From positions 25,301,375-25,361,374 of the forward strand of contig CAIIXF020000005.1 in assembly GCA_903813345.2 (NCBI GenBank): a DNA stretch of 60,000 nucleotides, in the 5' to 3' direction. This stretch comes from Owenia fusiformis. Taxonomy: Eukaryota; Annelida; Polychaeta; Sabellida; Oweniidae. The position numbers and the translations under genes were made by a program. The notes below the pieces were generated by a model, which was given only the letters and a program-made list of their open reading frames with translations, had not been told where the DNA came from and did no database searches. Each line of letters starts with the position of its first letter. The stretch's first letter is position 1. Positions 35,201 to 47,200 of the stretch are shown piece after piece.

Positions 35201-35237
35201 GGCTAGGGTAGGCTCAGTCTCTGCAGCAGAGACCTGA
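23262..35237 (+). CDS. SLC25A37/SLC25A28-like: mitoferrin (SLC25A28/37 family), 4 exons, 324 aa
   Basis: Exons 23262-23381, 31135-31366, 32706-32762 and 34672-35237 join in phase with GT-AG sites (975 nt). Mitoferrins import ferrous iron across the mitochondrial inner membrane for haem and Fe-S cluster synthesis. Three mitochondrial-carrier repeats are present with signatures PVDCVK (35-40), PADVVK (134-139) and PLDVCK (225-230). Mitoferrin-specific blocks [28 protein letters not shown] and [10 protein letters not shown] are intact, including the histidines equivalent to those reported as needed in yeast Mrs3. Length is normal for the family. The start has A at -3, and there is only a short N-terminal extension without a presequence, as expected for a carrier. 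The 7.75-kb first intron carries several transposons. A single ortholog of vertebrate MFRN1/2 is likely; which paralog is meaningless here. Confidence 0.95.
23582..24063. mobile_element. foldback element with ~190-bp arms
   Basis: The arms 23582-23772 and 23873-24063 are near-identical inverted copies starting GACAGCTGAATAATAGTGAC. Both include CGATCAGCGGCTTACTTTTG and TTGGAGCGCTGAAATACTTC. The spacer is about 100 bp. No target-site duplication is visible. It lies in mitoferrin intron 1. Short open frames in both arms are mirror images of each other and are not genes. Confidence 0.75.
24572..24713. mobile_element. small MITE with CCCTGCTATAA ends
   Basis: The left CCCTGCTATAA and right TTATAGCAGGG are inverted, and GATTAAT/TTTAATC also pair inside. 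About 142 bp, in mitoferrin intron 1. The flanking TSD is unclear. Confidence 0.5.
25187..25904 (+). mobile_element. promoter-like MITE, copy 2, split by a nested insertion
   Basis: It starts TACCCTTTGTATTC and carries CTTAAAAGATAGCTTCGTCT and GGGGGTAGGGCTGATAAACT, in the same order as the copies at 7931 and 59002. The terminal block CTGCGCTCAGGGTA appears only after 25890. In between sits a separate element at 25391-25889. Its outer TSD could not be recovered. Confidence 0.55.
25391..25889. mobile_element. 499-bp MITE nested in copy 2
   Basis: The left CAGTGCTTTCAGTA and right TACTGAAAGCCCTG are inverted apart from one terminal base, with TTGTCC/GGACAC also near the ends. CAGGGCTTTCAG-type ends are common among hAT-like MITEs. 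The flanks show no clean 8-bp duplication, so part of the host element may have been lost. Confidence 0.5.
26225..28114 (+). mobile_element. satellite-carrying (pearl/Helitron-like) element A
   Basis: The left module ATGTCACCACCAAAAGTGG forms a perfect TGTCACCAC/GTGGTGACA hairpin, followed by ATATTGTTATGGTCTCCG, poly-T and a GCGACGGCGTCCGG segment. The right module reads CTAGGTGGTGACATTTTGTC then ATGTTAATGCCTTG, inverted relative to the left terminus. The left module is present twice (26225 and 26278). Between the modules are about 12 satellite units. No coding frame. The organisation matches what is described for bivalve pearl elements and Helitron-like non-autonomous elements; family assignment is inference. 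Confidence 0.7.
26395..28080. repeat. satellite array A, ~12 units of 125-165 bp
   Basis: Each unit contains CAACTTGCTTCAAATTGACT, a T8-9 run, TCAAAATCATCTACATGTTC, CAGAAATTCAAATCTGACTT and TAGATTTGACATTTGACC, then TGACCTTCAATGACCT and AAGGTCAAAAAAGGTCAAAA. Units begin near 26458, 26581, 26747, 26896, 27036, 27165, 27318, 27448, 27588, 27722, 27858 and 27987. Length variation comes mainly from extra copies of the GATTTGAC subrepeat. Confidence 0.85.
28433..30034 (+). mobile_element. satellite-carrying (pearl/Helitron-like) element B
   Basis: Same left and right modules as element A, with ATGTCACCACCAAAAGTGG at 28433 and CTAGGTGGTGACATTTTGTC ending in ATGCCTTGTTT near 30034. It carries about 10 satellite units. 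A second copy of the post-left-module text (ACTGTTTAGACTGACTTCAA) recurs at about 28882 inside the array, showing an internal duplication that elements from simple unit expansion would not have. Confidence 0.7.
28515..29998. repeat. satellite array B, ~10 units
   Basis: Units near-identical to array A, recognised at about 28592, 28719, 28914, 29037, 29218, 29366, 29498, 29648, 29777 and 29932. The last unit is cut short directly before the right module (TGACCTAACTAGGTGG). Confidence 0.85.
30417..30855. mobile_element. insertion-like block flanked by AAACTAGTAT
   Basis: A 10-bp direct repeat AAACTAGTAT (30407-30416 and 30856-30865) brackets 439 bp rich in TTGCAGAATT words and CCGCGGAATT. No terminal inverted repeats or poly(A) tail are visible, so the element class is unknown and the flanks could be chance. 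Confidence 0.4.
32567..32636 (-). mobile_element. SINE 3' fragment
   Basis: Read on the minus strand: a B-box-like GGTTCGATTCTCACC, then GTGGAGTGACTTTTTCACAT, CAGCCCTTAGCATAGGA and the CATAGGA...TCCTATG hairpin ending in TTTC. It shares its tail with the block at 1498-1542. The A box is missing. In mitoferrin intron 2. Confidence 0.55.
33179..33348. mobile_element. pogo/Tigger-like MITE
   Basis: The left end ACAGTAAAACCTAATTTAAG and the right end CACATGTGAAGGTTTTCTT are inverted with mismatches, and GTGAACAC/GTGTTCAC words pair inside. About 170 bp in mitoferrin intron 3. Confidence 0.45.
33437..33536. repeat. 25-bp tandem repeat, four copies
   Basis: Four consecutive 25-bp units containing TTCAGTACCAGTATTCATGG differ at a single base, so the array is recent. 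Each unit carries GTACC/GGTAC inverted words. It lies in mitoferrin intron 3. Open frames spanning it are by-products. Confidence 0.9.
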
Positions 35238-35324
35238 TGATAACATATTGTAGACACAATGTCATGAATGTCATGCTTAATTTACAAATAAGAGTGAAAA
35301 AGAATGGAATTACATGTAGCTCAA

Positions 35325-35330
35325 AATAAA
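35325..35330 (+). terminator. mitoferrin polyadenylation signal (proximal)
   Basis: AATAAA 88 bp after the mitoferrin stop. A second AATAAA lies at 35482-35487. Which is used cannot be told from sequence. Confidence 0.5.
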
Positions 35331-35509
35331 GTACATCCGTGCAGCATGAAGTACAAACTCATATTGTGATAAAGCATGGCATAATTGACATTGTATACTG
35401 TATGTTATTAGATATCATGTTAAAGTGGTCATTACATTGATTTAACTATGCATCATGATAAACTATTGGAAATGAATGATAAATAAAAATGTATGATAGA
35501 GTACTCTAG

Positions 35510-35775
35510 CAGGGTTGCCATGATCAGGGAAAAATTGAGGAATTTTCCCGAAAATGCCTAAAACGATTAAGGAATTCCAGAATTCTGGTAAAAGAAAGGG
35601 AATTTGAAGTCTGTGACCACAAAATAAAAAGATACATGAAAAAACATGCTAAAATCATTTAAATATCCAGTCAGTGAACTTTCGTATATAAAATCAATAC
35701 ATTTGGTTTGTAATTTTATGCTTGAATTAGGGAAAAATCTGGGAATTTTGATTTGAAAATGTTGTGGCAACCCTG
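35510..35775. mobile_element. 266-bp MITE with CAGGGTTGCCA ends
   Basis: The left CAGGGTTGCCA and right TGGCAACCCTG are perfect inverted repeats, flanked by TCTAG at 35505-35509 and 35776-35780. CAGGGTTGCC-type ends are frequent in hAT-like MITEs, but the flank duplication here is 5 bp rather than 8. It sits just beyond the mitoferrin poly(A) signals. Confidence 0.65.
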
Positions 35776-35780
35776 TCTAG

Positions 35781-38700
35781 TCTTGAGTGTATGGAAAGTT
35801 AAGAAAAATGTGTGCAATAAGTTATTATGAGGCATTAAAAAAATTGTCTGGCCACTGTGATATGATTCATAATTTAGTCTAATAGAATTATAAAATGGAA
35901 CATATGTACCTGCATGACCAACCATACTTATTTCAAGCAGACTGTCTTAATAATTAGCAGACATAATTTTGATATAAGGTAGCAAAATAAACATATTTTA
36001 CCAAAAAGGTAAATAGTTCAAGGGGATTTTAAGAAAATTAACCTTCATGACAATGATATATACTCTCAAAATTAAGACATATAACCAATTAATAATGATT
36101 AATTATTTGATCAAAATTTGTTTATTAATTGATTTTGAAAGTCTGTTTTTTAGTGACCTCCAAGTCCTAATTTCAGGAGATAGTGTCTAGACTGTTGCCC
36201 TGGACTTAGTCATTAATACCTTAAGTACAAGATAAATTTCATTTTTATTTACATTAATCACATTTTAATTCAGCTTGTTTTCTGAATTTGATATATGAAC
36301 AAAAACGGATTGTATCTCGGATATTAGTTGAAAGTTTGAAATAAGTATGGTTTGACAATAGGGTTATATATTTTATTCCACAAGGGACATGGGTCCTGCC
36401 AGGCTGTCCCTTATAAAAACAGAATTAAACTGTCCACTTTGAGTGACATCTATCACTAGGACAAAAACTACAATAACTTCATAGTAGAGTTGTCATAGCT
36501 CATGAGGAAATTGAATTTTCCTTAATGATAAATGTTGTTCAAGTGAACAGGTGCGCACTTTTGACCATATGTTGGGACTTCAGAAGTGAAAGTATATAAG
36601 GATTCATTAATTTCGATGAATTCTATTTCTCAAAAATTTTAAATTCATTTTTGTGACTCAAATTGAAGAAACATATTTCCGTTTTGACTAACAATAACAG
36701 GAACCCACTTAAAGAGCTTTGTGCTCTGTTACATGGTTTGAGCACTGACTTACTATATGTAAGTCCATGGTGTTAGGCGCTCAAGTATGGTTTGAAGTAG
36801 AACTACTCTAAATCTAGGACCTTTAAACTCTAGCATAACAATGATGTGCTTTATTCATAATATCAACATTGTCCAGTGTCCAATATATATACGAGAATAC
36901 TTGTAAAGCACTTAATAACAAATATATTTTTTTTTCTATCCAATTTTTACCCTTTGCATTTGTTGACTTCATTTCTTAAAAGAGAGTTTTGTTTACAAAG
37001 GTTCTTATAAGACTCTGTTCTCAGGATATTCAGTTTTTTATGGCACCACCAAAAAGTGTTGACATATTGTTTTCTCTATGTTGAATCAGACTGAAGACAT
37101 TACCATGTTTGTCCCCAGACAAGGGTGGCCATGCAGTTTTCAATATTTTTCGTCGGAGATCTGGTATGCTATTCCGTTATCAGACTGAGTTTAAAATATA
37201 TAATATTTACCTTTGAAAAATAATCTGGATTTTATAATTTGAGACTTCTCCTACAGGAGAATTTTGGAGATGCACTGCACTGCATCTACGAGAGAGACCA
37301 TGCGATTGTGGAAATATGTGATCAGTGAAAACCATAAATTGAATTAATGTTTCGTGATTGAAAGTTCATTAATCAATGTCTGTACAAATACATACAAAAA
37401 CCCATTAAAATCAAACTCTTAATTTCCCAAAAATCTCTTATGAAAATTCATATTCATTCAGTCATGTCTTATTCCATTTGAATTTTATCAGTTAGTATGA
37501 TATATAAGAGACCGTTTCTCAAATATGAAAAATGTATGAGTTTGAAAAACATATAGGAACTCTATTTACTTTTTGTAAATCTGTTGACTTGAAAACTGTA
37601 TGCACAATTGCAATGTATTTGATTGAAATAGGTATATCATATTTGAAATACTGTATTTAAAACATGTACTTGTATATTATATTTGAAATATGTTTGTATA
37701 TTTGTCAATTTGGAAATTGTAAATGTGTAAAGCTGTTTATCTGTTTACCTTATCTGCAAATTTGATTTTAGTTTTATTTGCTTGACTACATACTGATGCA
37801 AAATGGTCCAATTTTTCCTATAATGTATATTGTATTTGTTTCAAAATCAGTGAATTGAATCTGTTTGTTTTTGTGAATGTTCAGAAAGGCTTATGCATAT
37901 AAGAATACAAACAGGTCGGGGAGAATGAGGTTGAAAAAATATTAAGTTGTAAAATACATAATGTAATGTGTGACCACACCATATTCTGCATTTTACTACT
38001 TCAGTCCATCTGATGAAATTGAATTCTTATGAATATTGATTGGTTAGCAAACCTGTACCCCATGGTGGTGGGTAGTCTGTATTATCTGTGCTTTTAAAAC
38101 TTTTGCTCTTACTAAATTTTAATATAAATAATGTTGATCTATAGCTGAAGAATATGATATACTTGTGCTTTTGGTGCATAATATGATGGGTTTCTTGATT
38201 TATAATATTGTGATTGATTATAAATGATATGTACTTAGTATAGGTGATTTATCATAATCATGAGTTGTGTAGCAAAAGTATGATATTGAATTATTAATTT
38301 TACAAAATAGAATAGATCCCATAGTTCATTTTCTTAACTTTTTCGCCATCCTTGGTTTGTGAAGGTACTATGGGAGACCACCTTCTTTGAAATTTATAAT
38401 ATTTCTCATAATTTTGCTACACATATCTTCGAACTTTGCCAAATGTAAACCTATTTTGTCTTTTTGTACTCTTCAGTCTGGCAGGTTAAGAGTGCAAACC
38501 TACTTAATAGGTGGCAGCACCTCATAATGAACAATTTTGCAGACGACATTTGAACAAAATTGACAATCCATAGTTTTCTTGCCTAAAATACCTTTTACAT
38601 TAGTATTTAAAACTCAGAAATTGTATATAATTTTAGTGTGATTTTCCTTGCTTCATTGTTTACAGTGTTTAAAAATGTTGCAACGGGACATCATATTGGT

Positions 38701-39065
38701 ATTTTAGACATGACGACTAGAAAAATCAGTGTTCATTTTAGTATGCCTAGTTGATCTTATGGGCTAAAATGGGTTCTGTTAAATGTGAATGTCGCCCTTA
38801 AAAAGAGCACATTGACATGAAACAGAGTTCACTTTATGTAAATAGTTTTATAATAACATGTATAGAAACAATAACGTATTGCAGTAATATTTTTAAGGTA
38901 AGCATAGGGAGAGAGCCTGCAGTGGAAGAAATGTATTCAGAAGATACATGTATCTCACATTTTACATCACTGATTGTTGAAGGGTCTGTCAGTTAGACTG
39001 AACTGAAAGCAGGAATTATATATGGTATAATAGCTTTAGGCTGAATATGGATATAATATATGTGT
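35781..39065. other. intergenic DNA with two transposon relics
   Basis: No exon supported. 36948-36996 matches the first ~50 bp of the TACCCTTTGCATTTG promoter-like MITE family and is truncated. 37037-37085 is a decayed copy of the left module of the satellite-carrying elements (CACCACCAAAAAGTGTTGACA). Confidence 0.5.
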
Positions 39066-39262
39066 GCTGTGAAACCTGTTAAAAGTGAATGCTGCTAGGA
39101 TCAGCCAATGTGGATATATTAAGAGCAATTGGCATTAAGAATTCATGGGGTCCTAAAAATGTAACACAAGACTCAATATGGCATCCAAAATTTAGCTCTA
39201 AATATTTCTATTTTGAAGTGTTTATTTTCGAGTTTTGACAAACACAGGTTTTACTGTACATA
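39066..39262. mobile_element. pogo/Tigger-like MITE
   Basis: The left TGCTGTGAAACCTGTTAAAA and right ACACAGGTTTTACTGTACA are imperfect inverted repeats about 197 bp apart. No transposase. Related to the ends at 1036 and 33179. Confidence 0.45.
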
Positions 39263-42200
39263 TAGGTAAATTAATCTGATATAGTTTGAAATGACTGAAT
39301 TTGAGGATGTCACAAATATACCTGAATATTATGCTAACTTTATAATTCTGGGTTTGTAATTGTGACACTTACCCAGTTTCTTTGCTTGATCACTTTTATA
39401 CTCTGAGCAGTGTGTAGTAATAGTTCAATCAGATTATTTTACAAATTGAGAGATAGTAAGTGATGATTTCTATCATCAGAAATTTAAAGAAAATAAGTAA
39501 GAGTTGGATGGACATGTGATGATAAGCTCAGCAGGTTGATTGAATAAACTACTACTGACTTTATAAATGAATCAAAAATTGTTTTTTGTTGTAAATAAGT
39601 TGCTCAGCTGGGTTAAAAATGAATAGCAAATAGGACAATTTCAATGAATTTATACCCGTGGTGTTCCATTTTTCAGTAACATACTTTGGTCGATTTATTT
39701 CATTAGTAGACCACGTGAAAAGTTCAAATTGGGGAGATGAACATGTATTGTCTGGGAGTTTAAAAAACGCTTCTGACTTTATATTTTAACTATGAGTTGA
39801 CCTGTAAGTCATATTAAAAAAGACACATCACGATGAATGTTTTTCCAGAAGCTTTGTACGTCATAAAAATAGTTGAATGGATCAAAGGTCACAAGCCTCG
39901 ATTTAAAAACAAGAACAAGACTATTACAACATCCATGCCAGACCCGTAGCCAGCTTTTGCCAAGTGGGGTCACTTTTCATAAAAATGTCAGGGGGTTCAC
40001 TTTGACAAATTAGGCTCAAAATCACGTGAAAATGCTCTAAATCTTGTAAAACTGCATGATTTTGAAAGAATTTGTGGCCATGGGGGTTCTCCATATTGAT
40101 ACCACTCCTTTGATTGAAAAAGTGATTTTGAAAATGTGACTTCTGGTCAGCACATGTAGATTCCCATAGGCCCCATGCCCTAAAATCACAAAAAGTGAAA
40201 TATCTTTTCTTGTATATTTTCTTTTACTTGACATACCGCATTTGAATCTGTATAAATACAAAATACATCAGGGTAATTAGATAATTGATCCTTCAAAATT
40301 GATGAAAATTCAAGTTTAATATCCGCCATGTTATCTGACCAGAATTAGCCACCTTGTGGGGAAACTGGTAACCACCTACTGGTATCTGGGTTATTGATGC
40401 TATACCTCCTGCACACTTCTTGCTAAAATATGTAGAAATATGTGAATCTATGGGATGTTGAAGCGATACAAATATAGGAACTAAAATATTGGGGCATTGT
40501 ATCATTACAATTACATGTATCATCAAAATTATATGTTTTTAATGAATCAAGGACGTCCATGTCTGGATTGTTCTCCGGCAGAATTCCCATAGAAATTTCC
40601 CAAACCAAAAAATGAGTTTTCTCATGAATCTCCAGGTCTTTGATGTCCAAGAAAAAAAAACATGTCTGGATTCTATGACAACTTCCATAGTAAATTAACT
40701 GATTATATTTTGATTACATATATTTGGTTTCATTTAACACCTCAGATGCATCCTGATCTTGCTAATTAGCCTTTAGGTTAATTAGATGCTAAATAAACAT
40801 CCTTAGTATAACATATCTTAAAAAATGTTTTGAGTTTATATGTGACATTCTGATCTACTTGAAGTGATTCAAATGAATTTTGGATAAAATGTGTGATATT
40901 TCATGATAAATTAGAGTAGATCTTTTAACATTTGGTAAGTTATGTCTACATTTGCAGTGATGAATAAGTCTACAGACACACACTACCCTACCACGTGACC
41001 ACGTTTAAAATGGAAACAGGGTACAGCTCAGTTGCAAATGGAGGACATGGGTTAAATTCCATATTTCTGAACGTAAAATACATTTTACATTTATTTCTAG
41101 TGTTCTACCAGCCATAGAATTGATTCATCAAGCAGTTTGTAGAATATTGTTGGCAAAAAGCCACTATAGGCAAAGATAGATAATAGTGGGCGCAGTGAAG
41201 CAAAACTCGAATGCAATACACGATACATTTTAGTAAATCTGTCAATGTACAGGGAGCATGTAAGTTTCCCTTCGAAAATGTTACATTTATATGTAACAAA
41301 AAACCCAGTTAACTATTATTTAAACTGCGTGTCATCGTGTTATAGGTGGATACGTTTTCTAGTATGTTATTCAACTGTATTTTGTGAATTTGAACAAAAC
41401 ATTTTAAATGATCGATTTTTGAAGACGGTAGTGAATTATACCATTCAAGGGGTTATATAGAAAGATTCTTCACATGTAGTTCAGGCAATTTTAATTATTC
41501 TGAGTAGCGGATAGTCATTAATACTGATAGCGGATAGTCATTTATCATTAACGTCTTAATATTTAATTTCGTTATTTTATTTCAATTTGATACCCTAGTA
41601 ACACTTATAATCTAGCGTTCTTGTTAATTTTATGACTAAAATGCATACGACCTGAAAGCCTGTGTCTAAATCTACAAAATAATGTTTACTTTATTTGGAT
41701 TAAATAACAATTGATGACACCTCAAAGCATCAACAGGCGGCCTTTTTAGCATTACTTTCACTCTTTGCAACGTAAATGTACATGAGGTCGAGACATAGTA
41801 TGTCTGTATAATCAGCTTACTTTCTCGCTCCCTGTACTATTGAACAATTTACATTCCTTGTACCCTGTATTGATCAACTTTTGCAACTGTGTACCGTGTA
41901 CTATGACATATCAAATATTTTAAAATTTAAAACAATATTATTTTCATTCTATATTATTTTCATTTTTCATTATTTTCATTCTTTCTATAGCTATCATATA
42001 ACTTGGAAGTGTAGCGAATAGCAATATTGACTCACTCCGAGCACCAAACGTATTAACCTTTTGAGTAAGCAGTCGATATACTCAAAAGCGACCTGATTGA
42101 AAGCCAAAAAATTTGCGCATGCGTGATCGAGGTAGGGTAGTGTGAGACATCCTCATGATAGAAAACAATCTTACTGTGGTCTTCATGAAGTAACTCTCAT

Positions 42201-42699
42201 GTAAACTTTTAGTGGACTTTCATTTAGAAAGAGGGCGCTGTTATAAATTGTCTAGAAAATATTCTCATTGAGCAAAAAAGAGAAATGTATAGGCTAGGCT
42301 GGTCATGCAAACAAGTATAGGTAAAAATAATTAGCAAGTTTATCATTATCAATGTATTGTTAAGAAGATCGGTAGATTTAGGATCAATTGGAATATAGCC
42401 CTGTTGCTCCTGTGTCAGTGTGCATGTTTAGAAGGGATGCTGTATTTGTCATTAATTTGGTGAAAATTTTTTGACATACTTGGAAACAGTTGCATCTAAT
42501 TGTTTTTATGGAAGGTGTAAAATGACAAAAAGTTAAAACAATGAATTTATATTCATGAAATGAATCCCAAACATGGTATTGAGAATGGACATATTACTGT
42601 TTTTGTTATTGTAAGTGACAAATTTGAACAAAAATTGAAAGAAAATATTTAACTGGAAAATATGGTAAATTTCGTTTAGTTGATTCACCGGTAATTCAG
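39263..42699. other. intergenic DNA, dispersed repeat near 40 kb
   Basis: No exon supported. The block 39940-40340 begins CCGTAGCCAGC, and its second half resembles 6820-7000. A small duplication of GATAGCGGATAGTCATT-type sequence lies near 41506-41540. Confidence 0.4.
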
Positions 42700-42789
42700 G
42701 AATTTGGCTGCGACTTAATTTGGCAGACTTTAACAATTTGGCGAATTGCCAAATTAAAATGGCAGCCAAATTAAGGAGAAATACAGTTA
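42700..42789. mobile_element. partial relative of the MITE at 7464-7673
   Basis: Contains inverted CTTAATTTGGC / GGCAGCCAAATTAAG words and ends with GAGAAATACAGTTA, similar to the right end of the 7464 element. The left terminus is missing or decayed. Confidence 0.45.
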
Positions 42790-44249
42790 TTATCAAAATA
42801 AAAAAGACCGGAGGGTGAGTTTCAATAAGATACATCCCAGATATATTGGTGTCAATTGTCAAATCAAAATTCATCATTCCTTCTAAACTCTCATTATAAA
42901 TGTTCCCTCTCCATTCATTCACATAGTTATAGCTGTCTTCCACATTAATTTATATTCTACAAGTGGACTTTTTATTAAAGGGGACAATAATCACTGGGGG
43001 ACCATAATTTCTGTATCACATATATGGTTGTGTTGAGTTTAATATCCCCTGTGTTGGCCCCTCCATGAGTCTTTACAGGTACTAAATTACTTTTCACAGA
43101 TGGTAATGCTGCTGTAAAGTCCAATGCACACCAATGAGGCACTGTGGGACCTCCTTTAACTTAACATTGCATGGGACTGTCCTCCTTGAACATTGTAGGA
43201 CTTAAATGACATTATGTTTATTGAGACCAATATTGTATCTCTATTTCATATTGAATGCGACTTTGTCCCTTTAGGTCCTAAGGAGTCCCATGAGGGCGGT
43301 GGTGGCTTCTTCAAGGAACTGTAATGAAATAAAAACCAATGGGACTCTGTAGTCATCAATAGTATTCTACTTTGTACTTTGCCCCATTGGTAGAAGGGGG
43401 TTGAAGCTATCACCCTTTGATAGTACAATCTTTTAAATCAGCCTCATTGTGTGCCTCTCGGTCTGTATTGGTGTTTACCAACTTTGGATACAGGTAGAGC
43501 TTTTGAGTTGAAGTATTCGCAGTGCAACTAATACAGGGAGTAATTTAACAGGAAGTAACAGCCGCTGCTTCACCGAGTGCATTCCCGGTCTGTTTGCAAA
43601 ACTGGGTCAATTTTTGACGGATTTACCAAGAGCAGTAGAAGCTTTACTGGAGATTTAAAGGTAGGAACGTTTATATGTATATATGGATTAATAAGACCAT
43701 GAATGTATTGACGAAAATGCCATAAATGGACTGTAATTGGAACTAACAATTGGAAGATCTGAAACTGTCTGCTTCATTTTTGTTTTTGCCGGTAATTTGT
43801 GAGAAATATATGGCTTTTACTGCGCCTGTATGGCTTCTACCGTCATGTAAATATACCAAACGTGATCTTCTGATACCCATTATTTCCTACATATTTCTAA
43901 AGCACTTATGCAAAGCCCGATGTTGACACAAACATGATTTTATATCGTTTCAAAAAAGGTCAAAACCGTGCCGCCATTTTGAATAGTCTGTCCTCTTTGA
44001 GATAAAATATGCAAATATATCCGCTATTATCAGTACTTCAAGCCAGTTGTTTGCTTAGTAGCCATTAGAAGAGGTTCGAACGTTATATGTCAACATATGC
44101 ATGTGTAATTATTGGTCTTTAGATGAAAGATAGTATTCCAAAATTATCCATATTCTACACTATGTCTATGTCAATAATCCGCAAAAGGCTAATAAGCCCA
44201 TATAAAGCAGATATATAATTTAACAGTGATAGAATTTGAATAGAATATA
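42790..44249. other. intergenic DNA with candidate first exon
   Basis: No coding exon visible. The region 43500-43660 is less AT-rich than its surroundings and ends in a good donor, AAAG/GTAGGA at 43660/43661. It could be a 5' UTR exon of a plus-strand gene whose coding part lies beyond the window. This is a weak prediction. Confidence 0.3.
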
Positions 44250-47200
44250 ATTTAAAACCTTAACATTTAAAAATAGATCTATGGTTTACAACACATTTTA
44301 CCTGGGGAGACTGTCAGGCTAACCGCGTTGACATCACCCCTCTTTACCAGTAGTGCAGGCTTGTTGCTGTGCACTGGGGACCCTTTACATTAAAACATAG
44401 ATCTATATTAAAAACACACCTATTTAATTGCAGTTATTGACATAGGCATAGTATGATGATTTAAAACTACTTAGACTGTCACAGTCTAAGATGTCACCAG
44501 GTAGAGTGTTCCATTTAGCTATTGTCCTAGGGAAATAGCTAAATTTGTATGCATCCGTTCTAGCTGATGGTTGTATGAACTTAGAAGGATGATACAACCT
44601 AGTGTTGGTATTGATCTGTTGGCGGAAGTATGGAGGCACGTCGATGGCTGCTAGGTTCTGCTTTCCTTTGTAGAAAAGGAAAACTCTAGCAGCCTCTCGA
44701 CGCTCCTTCAGTGGCTCCCACTGTAGGTCTTGAAGAGCTTTGGTGACGCAGCCTGGTTCCCTTGAGTGACATTTGGTTACAAACCTGGCTGCTCTTCTCT
44801 GTACCTGTTCCAACATATCAATATCTTTTTGTCGGTACGGATCCCATGCCGAGCTGGCATACTCTAAATTAGGCCGGACTAGTGACTTATACGCCTGAGC
44901 CTTCACTTTTTCAGGGCATTGATGGAGGTTGCGCCTGAGAAATCCAAGCACCTTATTGGCTTTGGATACAATAGTTTGAATATGTGTAGTCCAGCGTAAG
45001 TTATTTGTGATGTCAATTCCTAGGTATGGGATGTGTGTTACCGACTTAAGGTTTTCCCCTAGCATGGTGTAATTGTGCATGATAGGGGATTTACCTTTGT
45101 GAATATTTAGCACATAGCATTTTGATGGATGGAATTTCATTTGCCATGTTGATGCCCAGGAGACCAGTTTATCAAGATTCTCCTGTAGTGTTAATGCATC
45201 TTGCTTGCTTTCGACTGTCATGAATAAAAGGCTGTCGTCGGCAAAAAGCTTAAGACTGGCTGAGGATGATAGGTTATTGCCCATATCATTGATATAAACA
45301 AGGAAACAGAGAGGTCCAAGAACTGTTCCTTGAGGAACTCCTGATTTTACTGGAGTTTTTGAACTTGATTCACCATCGAGCACTACCTGTTGTGATCTAC
45401 CCACAAGCCAGGATCTGAACCAGTTCAAGTTATTATTGCGAATTCCATAATAGTCGAGTTTGAGCAAGAGGCGTTCGTGAGCCACCGTGTCAAACGCTTT
45501 GGAAAAGTCTAATACCAACATGTCTGTTTGTTTATTGTTGTCGAGGGCCCGAGCTATATTCTCTATTGTATTGACAAGTTGTGTTTCACATGAGTGCTTT
45601 GACCTGAATCCATGTTGGAATTTTACTAGAATTTCATAGAGGTCAAAGTGGGCCATAACATGATGGAATATAATATGTTCCATTATTTTACATGGAACTG
45701 ACGTCAGAGATACAGGCCTGTAATTCACAGCCTCATCTCTTCGTCCCTTTTTGTAGATAGCAGTAACATTGGCATGTTTCCAGTCCATAGGCACTAAGCC
45801 TTCATCGATAGACTGTTGAAAAATTATTTGAAGGAATGGTGATATGCTGTCACTGCATTCCTTCAGGACCCTAGTCGGAATAAGATCGGGTCCAGTGGCT
45901 TTTGATGGATTTAGGCCAGTTAGCAATTTGTGAATTCCTTTTGTCGAAATTTTGATATTTGGCATTTCAGGAATTTGACTAGGTACCATTGTCGGTAGAG
46001 TGGCATCCTCATCTGTGAATACAGAATTGTATTGGTCATTGAGGATGTTTGCTTTCTGGGCGGCGTCTGTTATTTCGTCGCCATCTTTGTTACGCAGCAC
46101 GCTGATACCTGATGCATCTTTGCGTTTAGACTTTATGTAGCTCCAGAAGCGTTTGGTAATGCCTTTGTGCTGAACATTCTCATTTATGATTTCGCTTTCA
46201 TCAATGTCAAGCAGATCGTTGATGTAGCGCTGATGTTCTTTACGAATTTCACTATGGATTAATTTCCGTAGTGATTTGTATTTATGCCAATGATGAGGTT
46301 CATTTGAACGTTTGGCAACATTATATCGTCTTTGTTTCTGTCGGATCATTCTCAGTATCCTGGTGGTAATCCAGGGTACTTTGAATTTCCCGCTTAGAGT
46401 TTTACTTGGAATATGCTCATTGATTGACGATATTAATGTAGATTTGAAGGAGGACCAGTTGTCTTCAACTGATCTACTTTCACAGTTCTCTTTGAACTCG
46501 CTGAACTTAGATCGTAGAGTCTCTTTAAGTCCAGTCCATTCTGCCCGCTTGTATATGTGGACCTTACGAGGCTTCTTTTTCTGAATTTTCATTTTTAGGT
46601 TTATATCACATAGGACTGCCTCGTGATCACTCATGCCCGGAACCACCGAGATTCTTTCTGCGAGGTTTGGGCATGTAGTGAATACTAAGTCAAGGATGTT
46701 ATTTTGTCTAGTTGGTTCCTTGACTAGTTGGGTTAGGCAATGATCATCAGTTATTGTAATCATCTTCTCATTAAGATCATTAGAATATTGAGAATTAGGC
46801 CTTATAGTTCCTTTCTCCCAATCGATGTCTGGTAAGTTGAAGTCACCACATAGGAAGATGTTTTTCATATGTGTATTACCATTAGCATAAAGTTTATCGA
46901 GGGATGTTTGGAGCGAGTCCAAAGCACCAGTATCGTTGTTTGGTTGACGATAGAAGGATCCAAACAGTATGTCCCCATTTGATAGAGATGCTTTGGACCA
47001 TATGATTTCGCAATCAGCTGTCGCTTCATATTCGACTGATATGAAGTCACTTTTGACTGCGATAAGGACACCGCCAGCACCTTTCTTTCGGTCTTTCCTG
47101 TATGGAGGTGGGCTAAGGTAGTCTTGACCGAATATCCATTTGCTGTCGATGGTGTTGTCCAGGTGAGTCTCACAGCCTATGATGACATCTGGCTTGTGAG

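Noticed and set aside
42533-42943. 136-codon minus-strand frame with a hydrophobic stretch
   Set aside because: Its middle is encoded by the MITE relic at 42700-42789, and no family motif or splice support exists.
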